From Dama dama (taxonomy: Eukaryota > Chordata > Mammalia > Artiodactyla > Cervidae): a stretch of 64,000 bases of DNA. Shown here piece by piece: positions 10,881 to 21,895 of this stretch; position 1 is the stretch's first letter; each line of letters starts with the position of its first letter. The DNA is taken from positions 32,252,108 to 32,316,107 of the forward strand of contig NC_083694.1 of NCBI RefSeq assembly GCF_033118175.1, in the 5' to 3' direction. A program made the position numbers and the translations under genes. A model generated the notes under the pieces. That model did not search any database. It was given only the letters and a program-made list of their open reading frames with translations, and was not told the origin of the DNA.

Positions 10881-12298
10881 AAGCAGTAAGTATCTGCTGG
10901 ATTGTCTCAAACTCAAACACTTCAGAAAAAGAATCTTTTTTACAAGCAAACAAAAACAAATAGTTAGAACCTATGGGAAAACCCCAATAAATTTGGAATG
11001 GTAGAACTAAATTTTGTGTTGCTTACATTGTTAAACTTCAAATAAAATTTACTCATTGGATCCTAAAAAATGGAAGAAAAAAACACTTCAGCAGGGCCTC
11101 CCATAATATCCTAGTGCAAGGGACATAAGAGAACCGCTGATGTAACTCAAGTTGTAAATAAAATCATTACCCTTAGAAGAGATTTTTGGAAGGGTCCTCC
11201 AGGTTGTTTGAGGCCCTAAACCTTTCTGAGTTCTATGGGTTGATCCCTAACACGTTCCTACTTTGTGGAAAAGAGAATCAGTCTTCTCCTAAGAATAACT
11301 GTCTTCCAAAGAATCATTAGCTGATAAATCTCCAGCTTTTTCAAGGTAGTTTTACTCAAACAGTTGGGCCATTCAATCAACCATCAGTTGTGTGATTGAA
11401 CTAAAAAGCCAGGGCAGCCCATCAGAGTACCTCCACTGATCAGTCAAAGAATCTATCAGTTTAACTTTTTGTTCCTTTGATAATCTGGACATAAAAGCTC
11501 TTCAGAAGCCTAATCTTTGTTATTTTCCCCTCTGCCAGCATTTTAGAAATGTCTATTCATAAACCTGTCCTGAATTTTGGCTCTGACTGAAAGATCTCCA
11601 AAACAAAAGCCAATTTCTTTTTTTCCCTATCTTCACTTGATACCAGCCTAAATCAAATACATATATTTAGAAATGGGTTTGAGTCATTCTAAGATTGAGA
11701 GGACGATAGACAGAAGTCAAGTTCTCTTTATATCCCTAGAGGGCAAATCTTGGCTTGTTTCATTGCCTTTGGATTCTAAAACTGTAATGTAGTCACAGCA
11801 AAATGATGTCAGACATTGCAGAGAAAACCTCGCAAAAAGCAGCTTACACAACAGGGGGAAAGGAACACTTAATCTTTGTTTAGAAAGCAGTCACTGGAAA
11901 TATTAGCTGCTGGAGGAAATCTAAGTACAGTGCACAGAGAAACAGTGACCTCTTGCATGTTGATGATGATAAATGGTACATAAGGGGAGCCCTGGGGATG
12001 ATAAATGCTGACAATGTTTATAAATACACTTCCCTCTATCTGATCATACCTAAAGGGATGAACATCATTCATAATTATGACACCATTAAAATAAGCGTTT
12101 TTATTTTATTGCTTCCTTATTTTACATTAGCTTTTAAAGAATTACTTCATTAGATTTCCAGATTAAAATGTGTGATGGTATGCATTCCAACATAAGGTAC
12201 ATAACAGATTTCAGCAAGACTGAAAATTTTCAGAAGCACCACTTGACTTTAGGCTTTAATGGGTGAAGTCTCTTCCTCAAGTGCAGCCTTTCTTTATG
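10881..12298. other. intronic DNA, no feature recognised
   Basis: Unique-looking sequence. Overlapping short open frames on opposite strands at about 11869-12153 lack any coding support. Confidence 0.45.
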
Positions 12299-12338
12299 CC
12301 TTTGTGCGTGCTCAATCGCTAAGTCGTGTCCGACATGC
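12299..12338 (-). mobile_element. very short BovA-derived fragment
   Basis: GTGCTCAATCGCTAAGTCGTG resembles the reverse complement of the 3' BovA tail of ruminant SINEs; nothing else of the element is present. Confidence 0.6.
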
Positions 12339-13039
12339 CCTTATGTACAGCCATTATTGCTTTCATTCATTTATTCATTCCCCCTAATGCTTCCTGCTTT
12401 GCTTCCTGGACCACTTCCTATTTCAGCTGGCACCGTGCTGACTATCCGGTACCCCCTCCACAGTGTGACTTAGGATAGAACAGCAGCTAACACACAGTGA
12501 ATGCTGGGCACTGTGCTTACTGCAGTAACTTGTCTGCTTCCAGCACTCATAACCCTGTGATGTGCGTGTTCTGGAGATAAGGAGGTGTCATTGCCCTCAA
12601 GCCAAAAACGAGCCTGCATGCTGGAGATGAGCCAGTTGCTTGTTTCAAGGAGAGAGAGTGACACTGTGGCCACTTGCAGGGTGTCAGGAAGCTGAATTTG
12701 GGAAATACTTATTATGGGGTTTGGACTTTGTACAAGGTTTTGCAGGGGAGGGTATAAGGAAGCAGGGAATAGGGTATAAGGAAGCTCAGGATTGGATGCT
12801 ATTGGGAATATGACAACTTAGTGATTAGGTGTTTTAATAAGCCATCAGTTATGGAGGGGGATGAATTCAAGTTGAAATTGTGATTGGTAAAGAAGCAACT
12901 GTCACCTATATCAAGTAGGATGGGGCTCTTCGGTCATTTCTGTGCTTGGACAATTCTCATGTTTTGTCAGTGTTCACACAGGATTACAGAGAGGTCTTTT
13001 TTTTTTTTCTTTTTTTGTCTCAATTACCTTCTGGACGTG
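12339..13039. other. intronic DNA with possible MIR remnant
   Basis: A weak antisense MIR-like patch lies at about 12475-12600. A T-rich run at about 12995-13015 precedes the next SINE. Nothing else is recognised. Confidence 0.35.
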
Positions 13040-13239
13040 CATGCAGGTCAGTTGCTTAGTTGTGTCCAACTGCTTGCAACTCTATGGACTGTAGCCGACC
13101 AGGCTCCTCCATCCCAGGCAAGAATACTGGGGTGGGTTGCCATTTCTTCCTCCAGAGGATCTTCCCGGCCCAGGGATCAAACCAGCATCTCCTGCATTGG
13201 CAGGCGAATTCTTTACCTCTGTACTACCTGGGAAGCCCT
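13040..13239 (-). mobile_element. Bov-tA SINE
   Basis: Antisense copy from GGTCAGTTGCTTAGTTGTG through CTCCTGCATTGGCAGGCG to ACTACCTGGGAAGCCC. Confidence 0.88.
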
Positions 13240-13335
13240 GCATCCTAGACAGTCAACAGAAATCTTTGCACAGTGGCTTGCAGATGCATCACCCTATGAT
13301 TTCTTTGTTGCAAGATCCTATTTGTCTCTTTCTTG

Positions 13336-13648
13336 AAGACGAAAGTCACTCAATCATGTCCAACTCTTTGTGACCCTATGGACTATGCAGTCCATGGAAT
13401 TCTTCAGGCCAGAATACTGAGTAGGTAGCTGTTCCCTTCTCCAGGGGATCTTCCCAACTCAGAGATCGAACCCAGGTCTCCTACATTGCAGCTGGATTCT
13501 TTACCAGCTGAGCCACATGGGAAACCCAAGAATACTGGAGTGGGTAGCCTATCCTTCTCCAGTGGATCTTCCCAACCCAGAAATCAAACCAGGGTCTCCT
13601 GCATTGCAGGTGGATTCTTTACCAGCTGAGGCTACCAGGGTAGCCCCT
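13336..13648 (-). mobile_element. Bov-tA SINE with a second tRNA-like module
   Basis: Antisense BovA plus tRNA-like head, then a second head-bearing module starting CAAGAATACTGGAGTGGGTAG at about 13528. The same two-module layout recurs at 23083-23407, so it is a subfamily structure rather than a local accident. Confidence 0.85.
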
Positions 13649-13685
13649 CTTACTCCTGAGGCTTGTGCAATCTTAAGAAGAATAA

Positions 13686-13932
13686 TAATTGCTAACATAT
13701 TTTAAGTGGTTACCATGTGATAGGCACTATTCTAAGCCCATAAAAACATATAACCATGTTATGTATCATAGCAATTGTATGAAATAAATAATATTATCTC
13801 CTTTTTATGGAAGAAGAAGATTATGGTGAGAGATTAAGTATCTTGTCCAAAGTCACACAGTCAGAAGGTTATTGGGCTGGAACCTAATTCCAGGCAGTCT
13901 GACTCCAGAATCCATGATCTAAACCATTTTGT
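13686..13932 (-). mobile_element. MIR SINE, antisense
   Basis: Reads as the reverse complement of MIR: GTGATAGGCACTATTCTAAG, ATATTATCTCCTTTTTATGG, TCTTGTCCAAAGTCACACAG and TCTGACTCCAGAATCCATG in the expected order. Confidence 0.85.
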
Positions 13933-14076
13933 TGTGCTGCAACTGAAAGTCAGTCTTTATATTGCTGTATTATTTAAGGATTCATACCAAAAAAATTTAA
14001 TATTGAAGAATCTGAAGAGCTGATATAAAATATGTTGATGAATATGGAAAAATTATCCATAAGAGCCCAAATACAG

Positions 14077-14445
14077 TGCTTCCCTGGTAGTTCAGTGGTT
14101 AAGAATCTTCCTTGCAATGCAAGAGACACCAGTTCAATCCCTGGTCCGGGAAGATTCCACATGCTTCAGAGCAATTAAACCTGTGCTCCATAATTAGAGC
14201 TCCATAACTCCATAACTAGTCTGCACTCTAGAGCCTGCGAGCTGAAACTTCTGAGTCCACAATCTGCATCTACTGAAGCCGGCACGCCTTAGAGTCCATG
14301 CTCTGCAACAAGAGAAGCCACTGCCGTGGGAAGCCTGATCGCAGTAACAGAGTAAGCCCTGCTCACTGCAACTAAGGAAAGCCCATGTGCAGCAATGAAG
14401 ATTCACCACAGCCAAAACAATAAATAAATTTATCTTTTTAAAAAA
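14077..14445 (+). mobile_element. CHR-2-type SINE
   Basis: Sense copy: head TTCCCTGGTAGTTCAGTGGTT, a TCAATCCCTGGTCCGGGAAG B-box region, a long body, and the closing CACAGCCAAAACAATAAATAAAT tail. Confidence 0.88.
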
Positions 14446-14549
14446 GAGTTCAAATGCAAAAACAGGCAAAAGTTCTCAAATATTTAAGCATTTTAATGAC
14501 ACATCATTTCTGTATACCATAATATGACTATATCTACACACTTACAGAT

Positions 14550-14610
14550 GCAGTATATACACACATTTATATATATATATGAATACACATATATAGCTGT
14601 TACAGTATAG
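14550..14610 (+). repeat. CA/TA-rich microsatellite
   Basis: Interrupted ATACACACA and (TA)n runs about 110-170 bp upstream of a PLD5 exon. Confidence 0.7.
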
Positions 14611-14718
14611 CAACTATAAGAAAAAAAATCACTATTTCTGCGTTCTTGTGCATTTTTTGTCTGAGAATAACACCATCACATGTACATGGCATTGATGCTC
14701 TCTATTTTAATTTCACAG

Positions 14719-14916
14719 ATGAAAGAACTTGGTGTCATCTTCTACAACTGCAGCTGCCTGGTCCTAGATTTACAAAGGATATTTGCTTTATATAGTTCAT
14801 TAAAATTCAAGAACAGAGTACCTCAGACCTGGTCCAAGAGACTTTATGGAGTCTATGACAATGAAAAGAAATTGCAGCTTCAGTTGAACGAAACCAAATC
14901 TCAAGCATTTGTGTCG
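14719..14916 (+). CDS. PLD5: PLD5 internal exon (first visible)
   Basis: This 198-bp exon encodes 66 residues in phase 0 at both ends. The acceptor is TTTAATTTCACAG ending at 14718 and the donor is GTGAG at 14917. The peptide starts MKELGVIFYNCSCLVLDLQR and ends NETKSQAFVS, which I recognise as the middle of PLD5, a transmembrane PLD-superfamily protein related to PLD3 and PLD4. The start ATG is internal, not the initiator: the N-terminal cytosolic tail, membrane segment and first HKD-like motif should lie upstream of the window. The region follows the first catalytic half and contains a Tyr/Lys-rich segment (KRLYGVYDNEKKLQLQLNE). No stop or frameshift interrupts it. The following intron spans 14917-24182. 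Confidence 0.95.
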
Positions 14917-15099
14917 GTGAGTTTTGCTCTTTTTTCCTCCTCCTCCTCCCCTCCTTCTTCCAAAATCCCTTTATTAAGTTGGAATGTTTGACTGCAATCT
15001 TATGCTGGGCAAAAATGAATTCAACCAGTCTATCCTGACACATCCCTAGAAGAGTTAAAATATGTGCATTCTTATACTCAAGCACATGCTGTCCCTAGT

Positions 15100-15310
15100 T
15101 ACAATAACAATACCTGTTAATAATCATTCCTAGTTTCAGATACTTTGTGTTATCTGGCTGGATCCCCACCATCACCTGTTAGGTAGACCCAAGATTATAA
15201 CTGTGTTTCAAATGAAGATACCAAAGTTTATCCACTAGCACAAAGACCATCAGATGGCAGGTGCCAAGAGAAACGCAAGCACCCAGTTCTTCTGACACCA
15301 GAAGCTATTT
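15100..15310 (-). mobile_element. possible MIR SINE, antisense
   Basis: Weak reverse-complement MIR order: ACTTTGTGTTATCTGGCTGG, TCAAATGAAGATACCAAAG, and a terminal TTCTGACACCAGAAGC. Confidence 0.4.
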
Positions 15311-15631
15311 TCAATGCCTTTCACCAATGATTTTCAGACTCGATTTTAGCAATATAACCCTCTGAGGAAACCCTGGTGTGTAAAACAGACAAAAGCAGAG
15401 CTATTGTATTTGATTGGGGCTGAAGGGCAAGAGGCTCTTCCAAAAGGCCAGGGCACAGTTTCCAGGCCTCTGACTACACTTGGAAGCCACCTCCAGGATG
15501 CCCACGCACCGCAGTTGTCCCCACAGTATTGCTGAGAGTGGGCATTGTAAATATCCAAGCCTACAGTCCTGGTCTTCAAACTTTAAGGCATCTAAGAACC
15601 AGATGGGGAACCTGATTGAAATGCAAACTTA

Positions 15632-16615
15632 CGGGACTTCCCCGGTGGCATAGGGGAACACAGGTTCAGTCTCTGGTCTGGGAAGATTCCACATGTCACA
15701 GAGCAACTAAGCCTGTGCTCTAGAGCTCGGGAGCCACAACTACTGAAGCCCGAATGCTCTAGTACCTGTGCTTCGCAATAAGAGAGGCCACCGTAATGAG
15801 AATCCTGCACACTGCAAGGAAGAGTAGCCTCTGCTCTCTGCAACTAGAGAAAGCCTGTGCAGCAATGAAGACCCAGCACAGCCAAAAACTAAGAATAAAT
15901 AAATAAGTTGTGTTATTGTTGTTATTCAGTTGCTGTTGTGTCTGTCTCTTTGTGACTCCATGGACTGCTGCACACCAGGCCCTTCTGTCCTCCACCATCT
16001 CCTGGAGTTTGTTCACATTTATGTCCATTGAGTTGGTGATGCTGCCTAACCATCTCATACTCTGTCGCCCCCTTCTCCTTTTGCCTTCAGTTTTTCCCAG
16101 CATCAGGGTCTTTTCCAATGAGCTGGCTTTTCTCATCAAGTAGCCAAAGCATTGGAGCTTCAGATTCAGCATCAGTCCTTCCAATGAATATTCAAGGTTG
16201 ATTTCCTTTAGCACTGACTGGTTTGACCTCCTTGCAGCCCAAAGGACTTTCAAGAGTCTTCTCCAGCATCACTTTGAAAGCATCAATTCTTTGACACTTT
16301 AAGGTCCAATTCTCACATCTGTACATGACTATTGGAAAAAAAAACATAGCTTTGACTATATGGACTTTTGCTGGCAAAGTGATGACTCTGCATTTTAATA
16401 TGCTGTCTAGATTTGTCATAGCTTTTCTTCCAAAAAGCAAGCATATTTTAATTTCATGGCTGCAGTCACCATCCACAGTGATTTTGGAGCCCAAGAAAAG
16501 AAACTCCATCACTGTTTCCATTTTTTCCCCCTTCTATTTGCCATGAAGTGATGGGAGTGGATGCCATGATCTTAGTTTTTGGGTTTTTTCTTTTTTTAAG
16601 TAAGTAAGTAAAAAT
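15632..16615 (+). mobile_element. CHR-2-type SINE split in its tail by BovB
   Basis: The head is at 15632 (GGGACTTCCCCGGTGGCATAG) and the body ends CACAGCCAAAAACTAAG with an AATAAATAAATAAG tail at 15905. The tail appears to resume as TAAGTAAGTAAGTAAAAA at 16596-16614. A 10-bp target-site duplication, TGCAAACTTA, is at 15622-15631 and 16616-16625 and brackets the whole nest, showing that the BovB landed inside the SINE tail. Confidence 0.8.
15907..16596 (-). mobile_element. BovB (RTE) LINE 3' fragment
   Basis: Antisense BovB: TGTTGTTATTCAGTTGCTG at the 3' end, then CATCTCCTGGAGTTTGTTC, TTTTCCCAGCATCAGGGTC and GGCTGCAGTCACCATCCACAG. On the minus strand, pieces of the RTE reverse-transcriptase C-terminal region can be read at 16192-16521 (IVMYRCENWTLK) and 16000-16253 (QCFGYLMRKASSLEKTLMLG). 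They are frameshifted relative to one another, so the element is dead. It is 5'-truncated. Confidence 0.9.
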
Positions 16616-16745
16616 TGCAAACTTATAGTTCCCCCAACCTCACAAGGATCTGATCCACTGGATCTGGGTGAAACCTTAGAATTTTGATTTGAATCAGGCT
16701 TCTGAATGGATCCTGTTGCTCAGGTAAGCTTCTCTGAACCATTCT

Positions 16746-17497
16746 CCCAATTTAACATGGCTGTTTCTCCACTGTCTTACAAGTTGCCAGCAACTTTTAT
16801 GTCATGGAGAGCTTTTCATGGGAGAGGAAATAGTAGCTTTTTTGCCCATTAAAATGAAAGCACTTACTGAAAATTTAGAAGTGTAGCGATAGAAAATTGA
16901 AGTTGCTTGTCTTAAATAAATTCATGTAAGTATGAATAACATAAAATAATAGACTATGGAAGATTTTCATCAAATAGAACTAAAAAGCTCCCTTTTTTGG
17001 TATGTGTACAGGTCAAACAATGCAGCAGTATATAGCATGTCATCTAAGGCATTTTACTAATAAAATGATTGCATATATTCAATTTTGTTTTCTCTTAAGA
17101 CATCCCTGTAAGACAAGAAAATCAGATATTATTCTCAATTTGTAGATTAGTTGCAATAGGAAATTTTCCAAGGAAAGCTTAATCCAGATTAATGGCAACA
17201 CTAATGGTAATATGACATAAATGATAACATGACACCCCAAGAGTCCAGCAGAACAGCTGGAAGCAGCAAGAAACAGGTGAATTATAAGCATATCTCAGAT
17301 AATTGCTGGATTTTGAATTTACAGGTTGAATCTTAGAGATGAGTGAATATGGTTGTTGCATAAATTTAAATTCTGACCCTTAAAAAAGTGGGGGAGTCCT
17401 TCTTTGTTGATCCCAAAGTTAACATATCTACTTCAGAGAGAGGGCCCAGGCCTTTAGTAAAATCTATGAAAATGCAAGGGCTTTGTTATATTCCTTG
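16746..17497. other. intronic DNA, no feature recognised
   Basis: No exon, SINE or LINE recognised in this part of the first complete PLD5 intron. Confidence 0.45.
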
Positions 17498-17711
17498 TGC
17501 CAAGTCACTTCAGTCCTGTCCGACTCTTTGTGACCCTATGGACTGTGTAGCCCACCAGGCTTCTCTGTACATGGAATTTTCCAGGCAGAATACCAGAGTG
17601 GGTTGCCATGCCCTTCTCCAGGGATCTTCCCAACCCAGGGGTTGAACCCCCTTCTCCCACAACTCCTGCATTGCAGGTGGATTCTTTACCTCTGAGCCAC
17701 TGGGAAGCCCG
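17498..17711 (-). mobile_element. Bov-tA SINE
   Basis: Antisense copy with CAGTCCTGTCCGACTCTTTG at the left and CTCTGAGCCACTGGGAAGCC at the right; a short CCTTCTCCCACAACTC insertion lies in the head. Confidence 0.88.
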
Positions 17712-18063
17712 GTGCTACAAAATAGGTTGGGATTTTTTAACAGTCCTTTCCTTAAGCTATGGTCTTTTAAACCATGCGGCACCTTTGTTTTCTATTTTTA
17801 TTTATTTAATTATTTTAAGTTATTGTTATTTCATTTTCCATTTCATATTAATATCTCAAGCCTACCTTTTAATTTCAGTTCAACAGATATTAATTCAACA
17901 CGAGTTTTTACAGAGGAATAAAATCTTACAGACATAAGATAAATAAAAGTCAGAAACCCCCCAAAATTGGAATTGGTATCATTTGCCCAGAGCCCCTTGG
18001 TCTCACCTCTGTTACAACATTAATCACATTTTTGTAGCTATTGCTTATCTCTCCCACTATTTT

Positions 18064-18280
18064 GGGCTTCCCTGATAACTCAGATGGTAAAGAATCTGCC
18101 TGCAATGTGGGAGACCTGGGTTCAATCCCTGAGCTGGGAACTGGGTTGGGATCCCTGAGTTGTCCCTGGAGAAGGGAACAGCTACCCACTCCAGTATTCT
18201 GGCCTAGAGATTTCCATGGACTGTATAGTCCATGGGGTCGCAAAGAGTCAGGCATGACTGAGCAACTTTCACTTTCACTT
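18064..18280 (+). mobile_element. Bov-tA SINE
   Basis: Sense copy from GGGCTTCCCTGATAACTCAG to CACTTTCACTT. A 12-bp target-site duplication flanks it: TCCCACTATTTT at 18052-18063 and TCCCACTTTTTT at 18281-18292. Confidence 0.92.
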
Positions 18281-18792
18281 TCCCACTTTTTTATAAGGCT
18301 TCAAAGGCCATATACTGTACTCTCTTCATCATTGTTACTTCCAGTACTTCCCTTAGGCCTCCCTAAAGCAGAAGTAAATGTTGGATTGGTTCTATTAGTA
18401 GTAATATCAATAAAAAGTTCCAGGATACATACAGTTTTCTGTGTATATGTGCCAAACAAATGTCAAGGCAAATTTATTTAAGTTATTTGTTATAAATTAT
18501 CTTAAAATAGTATATTATATTTTTATAAGCTTACAGTCCCAACACTAAGTTAACACACAAAATATATATATTTGAGGGCCTTAAGAATTATCATTCCCAA
18601 AATTAGATTTTAGGTGATTAATAACTTAGCATGTTTATATATAAATTTAAATAGTGATGTAGATATAAATTATTTCTAATTTTCTCATAGGACAGAAAGA
18701 GGTATTTGGTTAGATTTAAGTATTGATCTCTAATAACTTGGGGCTGAGTCATTCTAATTTTCTTACATTCCCTATTGAAATCAGAAGATAGG

Positions 18793-18891
18793 AACAACAG
18801 ACTGAGATTTTTTTGTCCTATTTTATAACAACAGAGTGAGGTTTTTTGTCCTATTTTGTAACAACAGACTGAGGTTTTTGTCCTATTTTGT
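18793..18891 (+). repeat. three-copy tandem repeat of a 32-34 bp unit
   Basis: Units at 18793-18826, 18827-18859 and 18860-18891 share AACAACAGACTGAG, a T tract of variable length, and GTCCTATTTTGT. Length differences come from the T tract. No known transposon is recognised around it. Confidence 0.92.
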
Positions 18892-19144
18892 AGAATGCTT
18901 TTTAGAGTTCTTAAGATAATGCATTTGATTTCCAAGATAAAGACTAGTTAGTTCAAGATCTGTCTTTATTGATCTGGGTGCTAGAAAGATTTAATTTCTT
19001 GTTGTTTATTGCTTAGTTCATTCATCCACCATTCATGTATGCTGTAGTTATTTAGTAAGTGAGGGTAGATGTTGAATAGAACTTGGTGCTGCTCTGAAAA
19101 ATATAATTAAATTTCCCTTTAGAATCTCAGCTATATATTTTAAC

Positions 19145-20090
19145 TACACTTCAAAAGATTTATTGAGATATAACTTATTACCATAAAATTCATCCTTTTA
19201 AAATGTAAAAATCAGTGGATTTCAGTATAGTCACAGAGTCTCACTATCATCTGTATACTTTCTAATTTTAAAATATTTTTATCACCACAAAGGAAAAGGC
19301 CATACTTGTTAGTAGTTGCTCTCCATTTTCCCCTTCTCTCAGGCTCCAGAAAGCACTAATCTACTTTCTGTCTCTAAGAATTTGCCTTTTTCTAGATACT
19401 TCATATAAATGAAGTAATATTGATACAATATGTAGTCTTTTGTAACTGATTTCTTTCACTTAGTATTAATAAAATGGTTTCAAAATGCATGACTCTGTTC
19501 TTTTTCCTTTTATGGCCAATTAATTTTCCATTGTATGGATATATCACATTTTGCTGTCTGTCCATCAGCTGATGGACATTTAGATGTTTTTACCTTTTGA
19601 CTATTGTGAATAGTGTTCCTATGAACCTTCATGTACAAATTTTTATTTGAATATCTGTTCTCAGCTATTTTGAGTTTTACTTAGGAGTGGAATTGCTGGG
19701 TACTGTTGTAAATCTACCTTAAACATTTTGAGGCATTGACAAACTTTTTTAAATTGGCTGCACCATTTTGCAGTTCCACCAGAAATGAATGAGGATTTCA
19801 ATTTCCGCACGTCTTAGTCAATACTTGCTATTTTCTGCTTTATTTTAGCCCTCTTAGTGTTTGTGAAATTTGTCTTATGGTTTTGATTTGCATATTTTAA
19901 TGCACTTACTGGTCATTTGTATATCTTTTTAGAGAAATGTCTATCAAAGCCTCTGCCCGTTTTTCAGTTAGATTGCTTGGGGTTTTGTTATTGAGTTGTA
20001 AGAGTTAATTATACATTCTAGATACAAAGATGTATATGATTTGCAAGTATTTTCTCCCATTCTGTAGACTGTCTTTTCATGTTTAATTAC
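19145..20090 (-). mobile_element. old L1 LINE, antisense
   Basis: Reads as the reverse complement of L1 ORF2 and 3' UTR: TTGAGATATAACTTATTACC at the left, CATTGTATGGATATATCAC, GAGTGGAATTGCTGGGTAC, TTTGCAGTTCCACCAG and GATTTGCATATTTTAATG in order. It is degraded, with no usable frame. Confidence 0.85.
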
Positions 20091-20694
20091 ATTTTAGCAT
20101 ATGTATTCTGGGAATGGAATATGGATTTTTTTTTAGCCAGAAACCTGATATGAAATAAAACACTACTAAAGCAAGAATTTAATGAATATGCAAAACAAGG
20201 AACATGTAAATATAAGGTGTTTATTGATGTAAGAAGGAAATAGAGATTACCTATAATCAAGGTGCCTCAAGAGCACTTGATTGGTAACAGATCATTGAGA
20301 GCTGAAACAAAGAAAAACATCTGTATTTTCCTTCTCTTTGTATTTTTCTTTGGAATAAAGAAGTACAAAGTACAAGGGTCAGAAAATTAATCCAGGAATG
20401 ATAAGAAAACAACAGTCTTCTCTCTGATTAAACAAGCAGAACTAGTTAATTTCCTCTGCCAGATCAGAGAACATGCAAGTACTACCATGACCCCAGGGGC
20501 AGAAGTACTAATACAAATAGTCATGTTTTTCCTAATAAACACATGGAAATGAGAATATAGGAAACAAGACAAGTACAAGTAAGGGTGTATTCACACTTAG
20601 ATGGAAATACCTAGAGTAAAGCAACTCCAACTAGGAGTAGAGGTTGGGGAGTCACACAAGACTCCAACACTTAGTAATCTAAGAAGCACTCTCA
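20091..20694. other. intronic DNA, no feature recognised
   Basis: AT-rich sequence without recognisable gene or repeat. Confidence 0.45.
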
Positions 20695-20950
20695 CATTCC
20701 ACAAATATTTACTGAGCATGTCACACGTGCTAAGCATGGCATGGCACAAGGCTCCAGAGACATAAAACCAAGCAGCTCACAAGCTGGTAGAGAATCACAC
20801 AGACAAATGAAGGAAGTACAATGTAGCATGTGCTGGAATGAAACTGCACAAAGCAGGAATCTTATATCGATCACTGATGTATGCCAAGTACCTAGACTAG
20901 AGCTGGTTGCATGGCTGGTATCAATACTTAGTAATATTTGATGAATGAAT
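20695..20950 (-). mobile_element. L2 LINE 3' end, antisense
   Basis: Starts CATTCCACAAATATTTACTG, followed by a CATGTGCTAAGCATGG-like phrase, ending ATTTGATGAATGAATGAA. These are L2 end-like motifs, partly scrambled. Confidence 0.5.
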
Positions 20951-20995
20951 GAAATCAGGTGCAGAAGAGGAAAAGATCCAGACCAGGAGTAGGCC

Positions 20996-21160
20996 ATTCT
21001 CTTATTTAAGCCTCAAAGGCAAATCATAATGAAAGATTTGTTACTGTTCTCACCCCACAGGAGACAGAGGCTTAGGAAGTGTAAGGGACATGCCCAGCCT
21101 GCTACAGGTTATAAAGGCTGGAACCCAGCACATCACCAGCATGTAAAAACTTATTAGACC
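20996..21160 (-). mobile_element. MIR SINE, antisense
   Basis: GTTACTGTTCTCACCCCACAG, GACAGAGGCTTAGGAAG, ACATGCCCAGCCTGC and GGCTGGAACCCAGCAC follow the reversed MIR order. Confidence 0.6.
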
Positions 21161-21603
21161 ATAGCCAATGAAAGAGACCAGAGACTCTGTCTAAATGTGT
21201 TCCTTCCTGAAACCAAAATCCAGTTTGGGGAACATGCAAGGAAGTTCAGGAAATTCCTAACTGAAGCAAAAATATGGGCATTTGGACACATTTCAGAGTT
21301 GACCTGGGCTCCTGTCTAGAGCTAAGATCCTTAGCTTCTTCATGGTAAGCTTTACCTGTTGGGTAAAGCAGACCCAACAGGCTGAGGGAATTAATTCATT
21401 TGAATATTCATTTATTAATAGAGATAGAAACATGAGTAAAACACAATTCCTAAAATCAAGATAGTAGCCATCTAGGCAAGGAGATGAGACAGGTGCAAGT
21501 GATTTTAAGTTTCAATATGCTAAATAATATAACAAATAAATCACATTATGGGAAGACAGAAAAAGGAGAAGTAGCTTCTGGGTGACAATATAAAAACGTT
21601 TCA

Positions 21604-21895
21604 GGACTTCCCTGGTGGTCCAGTGGTTAAGAGTCCGCCTGCCAATGCAGAGACACGGGTTCGGATGCCTGGACCAGGAAGATCCCACATGCTTCAGGGA
21701 GACTAAGCCTGTGTGCCACAACTACTGAAGCCTGTGCACCCTAGAGCCTGTGCTCACCAACAAGAGAAGCCAGCATAATGAGACGCTCAAGCACTGAAAC
21801 TAGAGAGTAGCCCTAGCTCGCCACACCTAGAGAAAGGCTATGCACAGCAGCGAAGAGCCGGCACAGCCAAAAATAAATAGTTTTTTTATTTTTTT
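21604..21895 (+). mobile_element. CHR-2-type SINE
   Basis: Sense copy from GGACTTCCCTGGTGGTCCAG to GGCACAGCCAAAAATAAATAG, followed by a T-rich run. Confidence 0.92.

Larger units (their letters stand above)
15560..16745. mobile_element. MER5-type hAT DNA transposon remnant, split
   Basis: The left part (15560-15631, TCTTCAAACTTTAAGG through GATTGAAATGCAAACTTA) continues after an insertion at 16626-16745 (GATCTGATCCACTGGATCTG). The order matches the non-autonomous MER5 element in outline. The insertion is the CHR-2/BovB nest described separately. Confidence 0.5.

Noticed and set aside
12884..13336. 150-codon + strand frame
   Set aside because: More than half is an antisense Bov-tA SINE, so the frame is repeat-derived.
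14680..14718. Upstream ATG at 14680 as a start for PLD5
   Set aside because: It lies before the AG acceptor at 14717-14718, so it is intronic. The exon begins at 14719.
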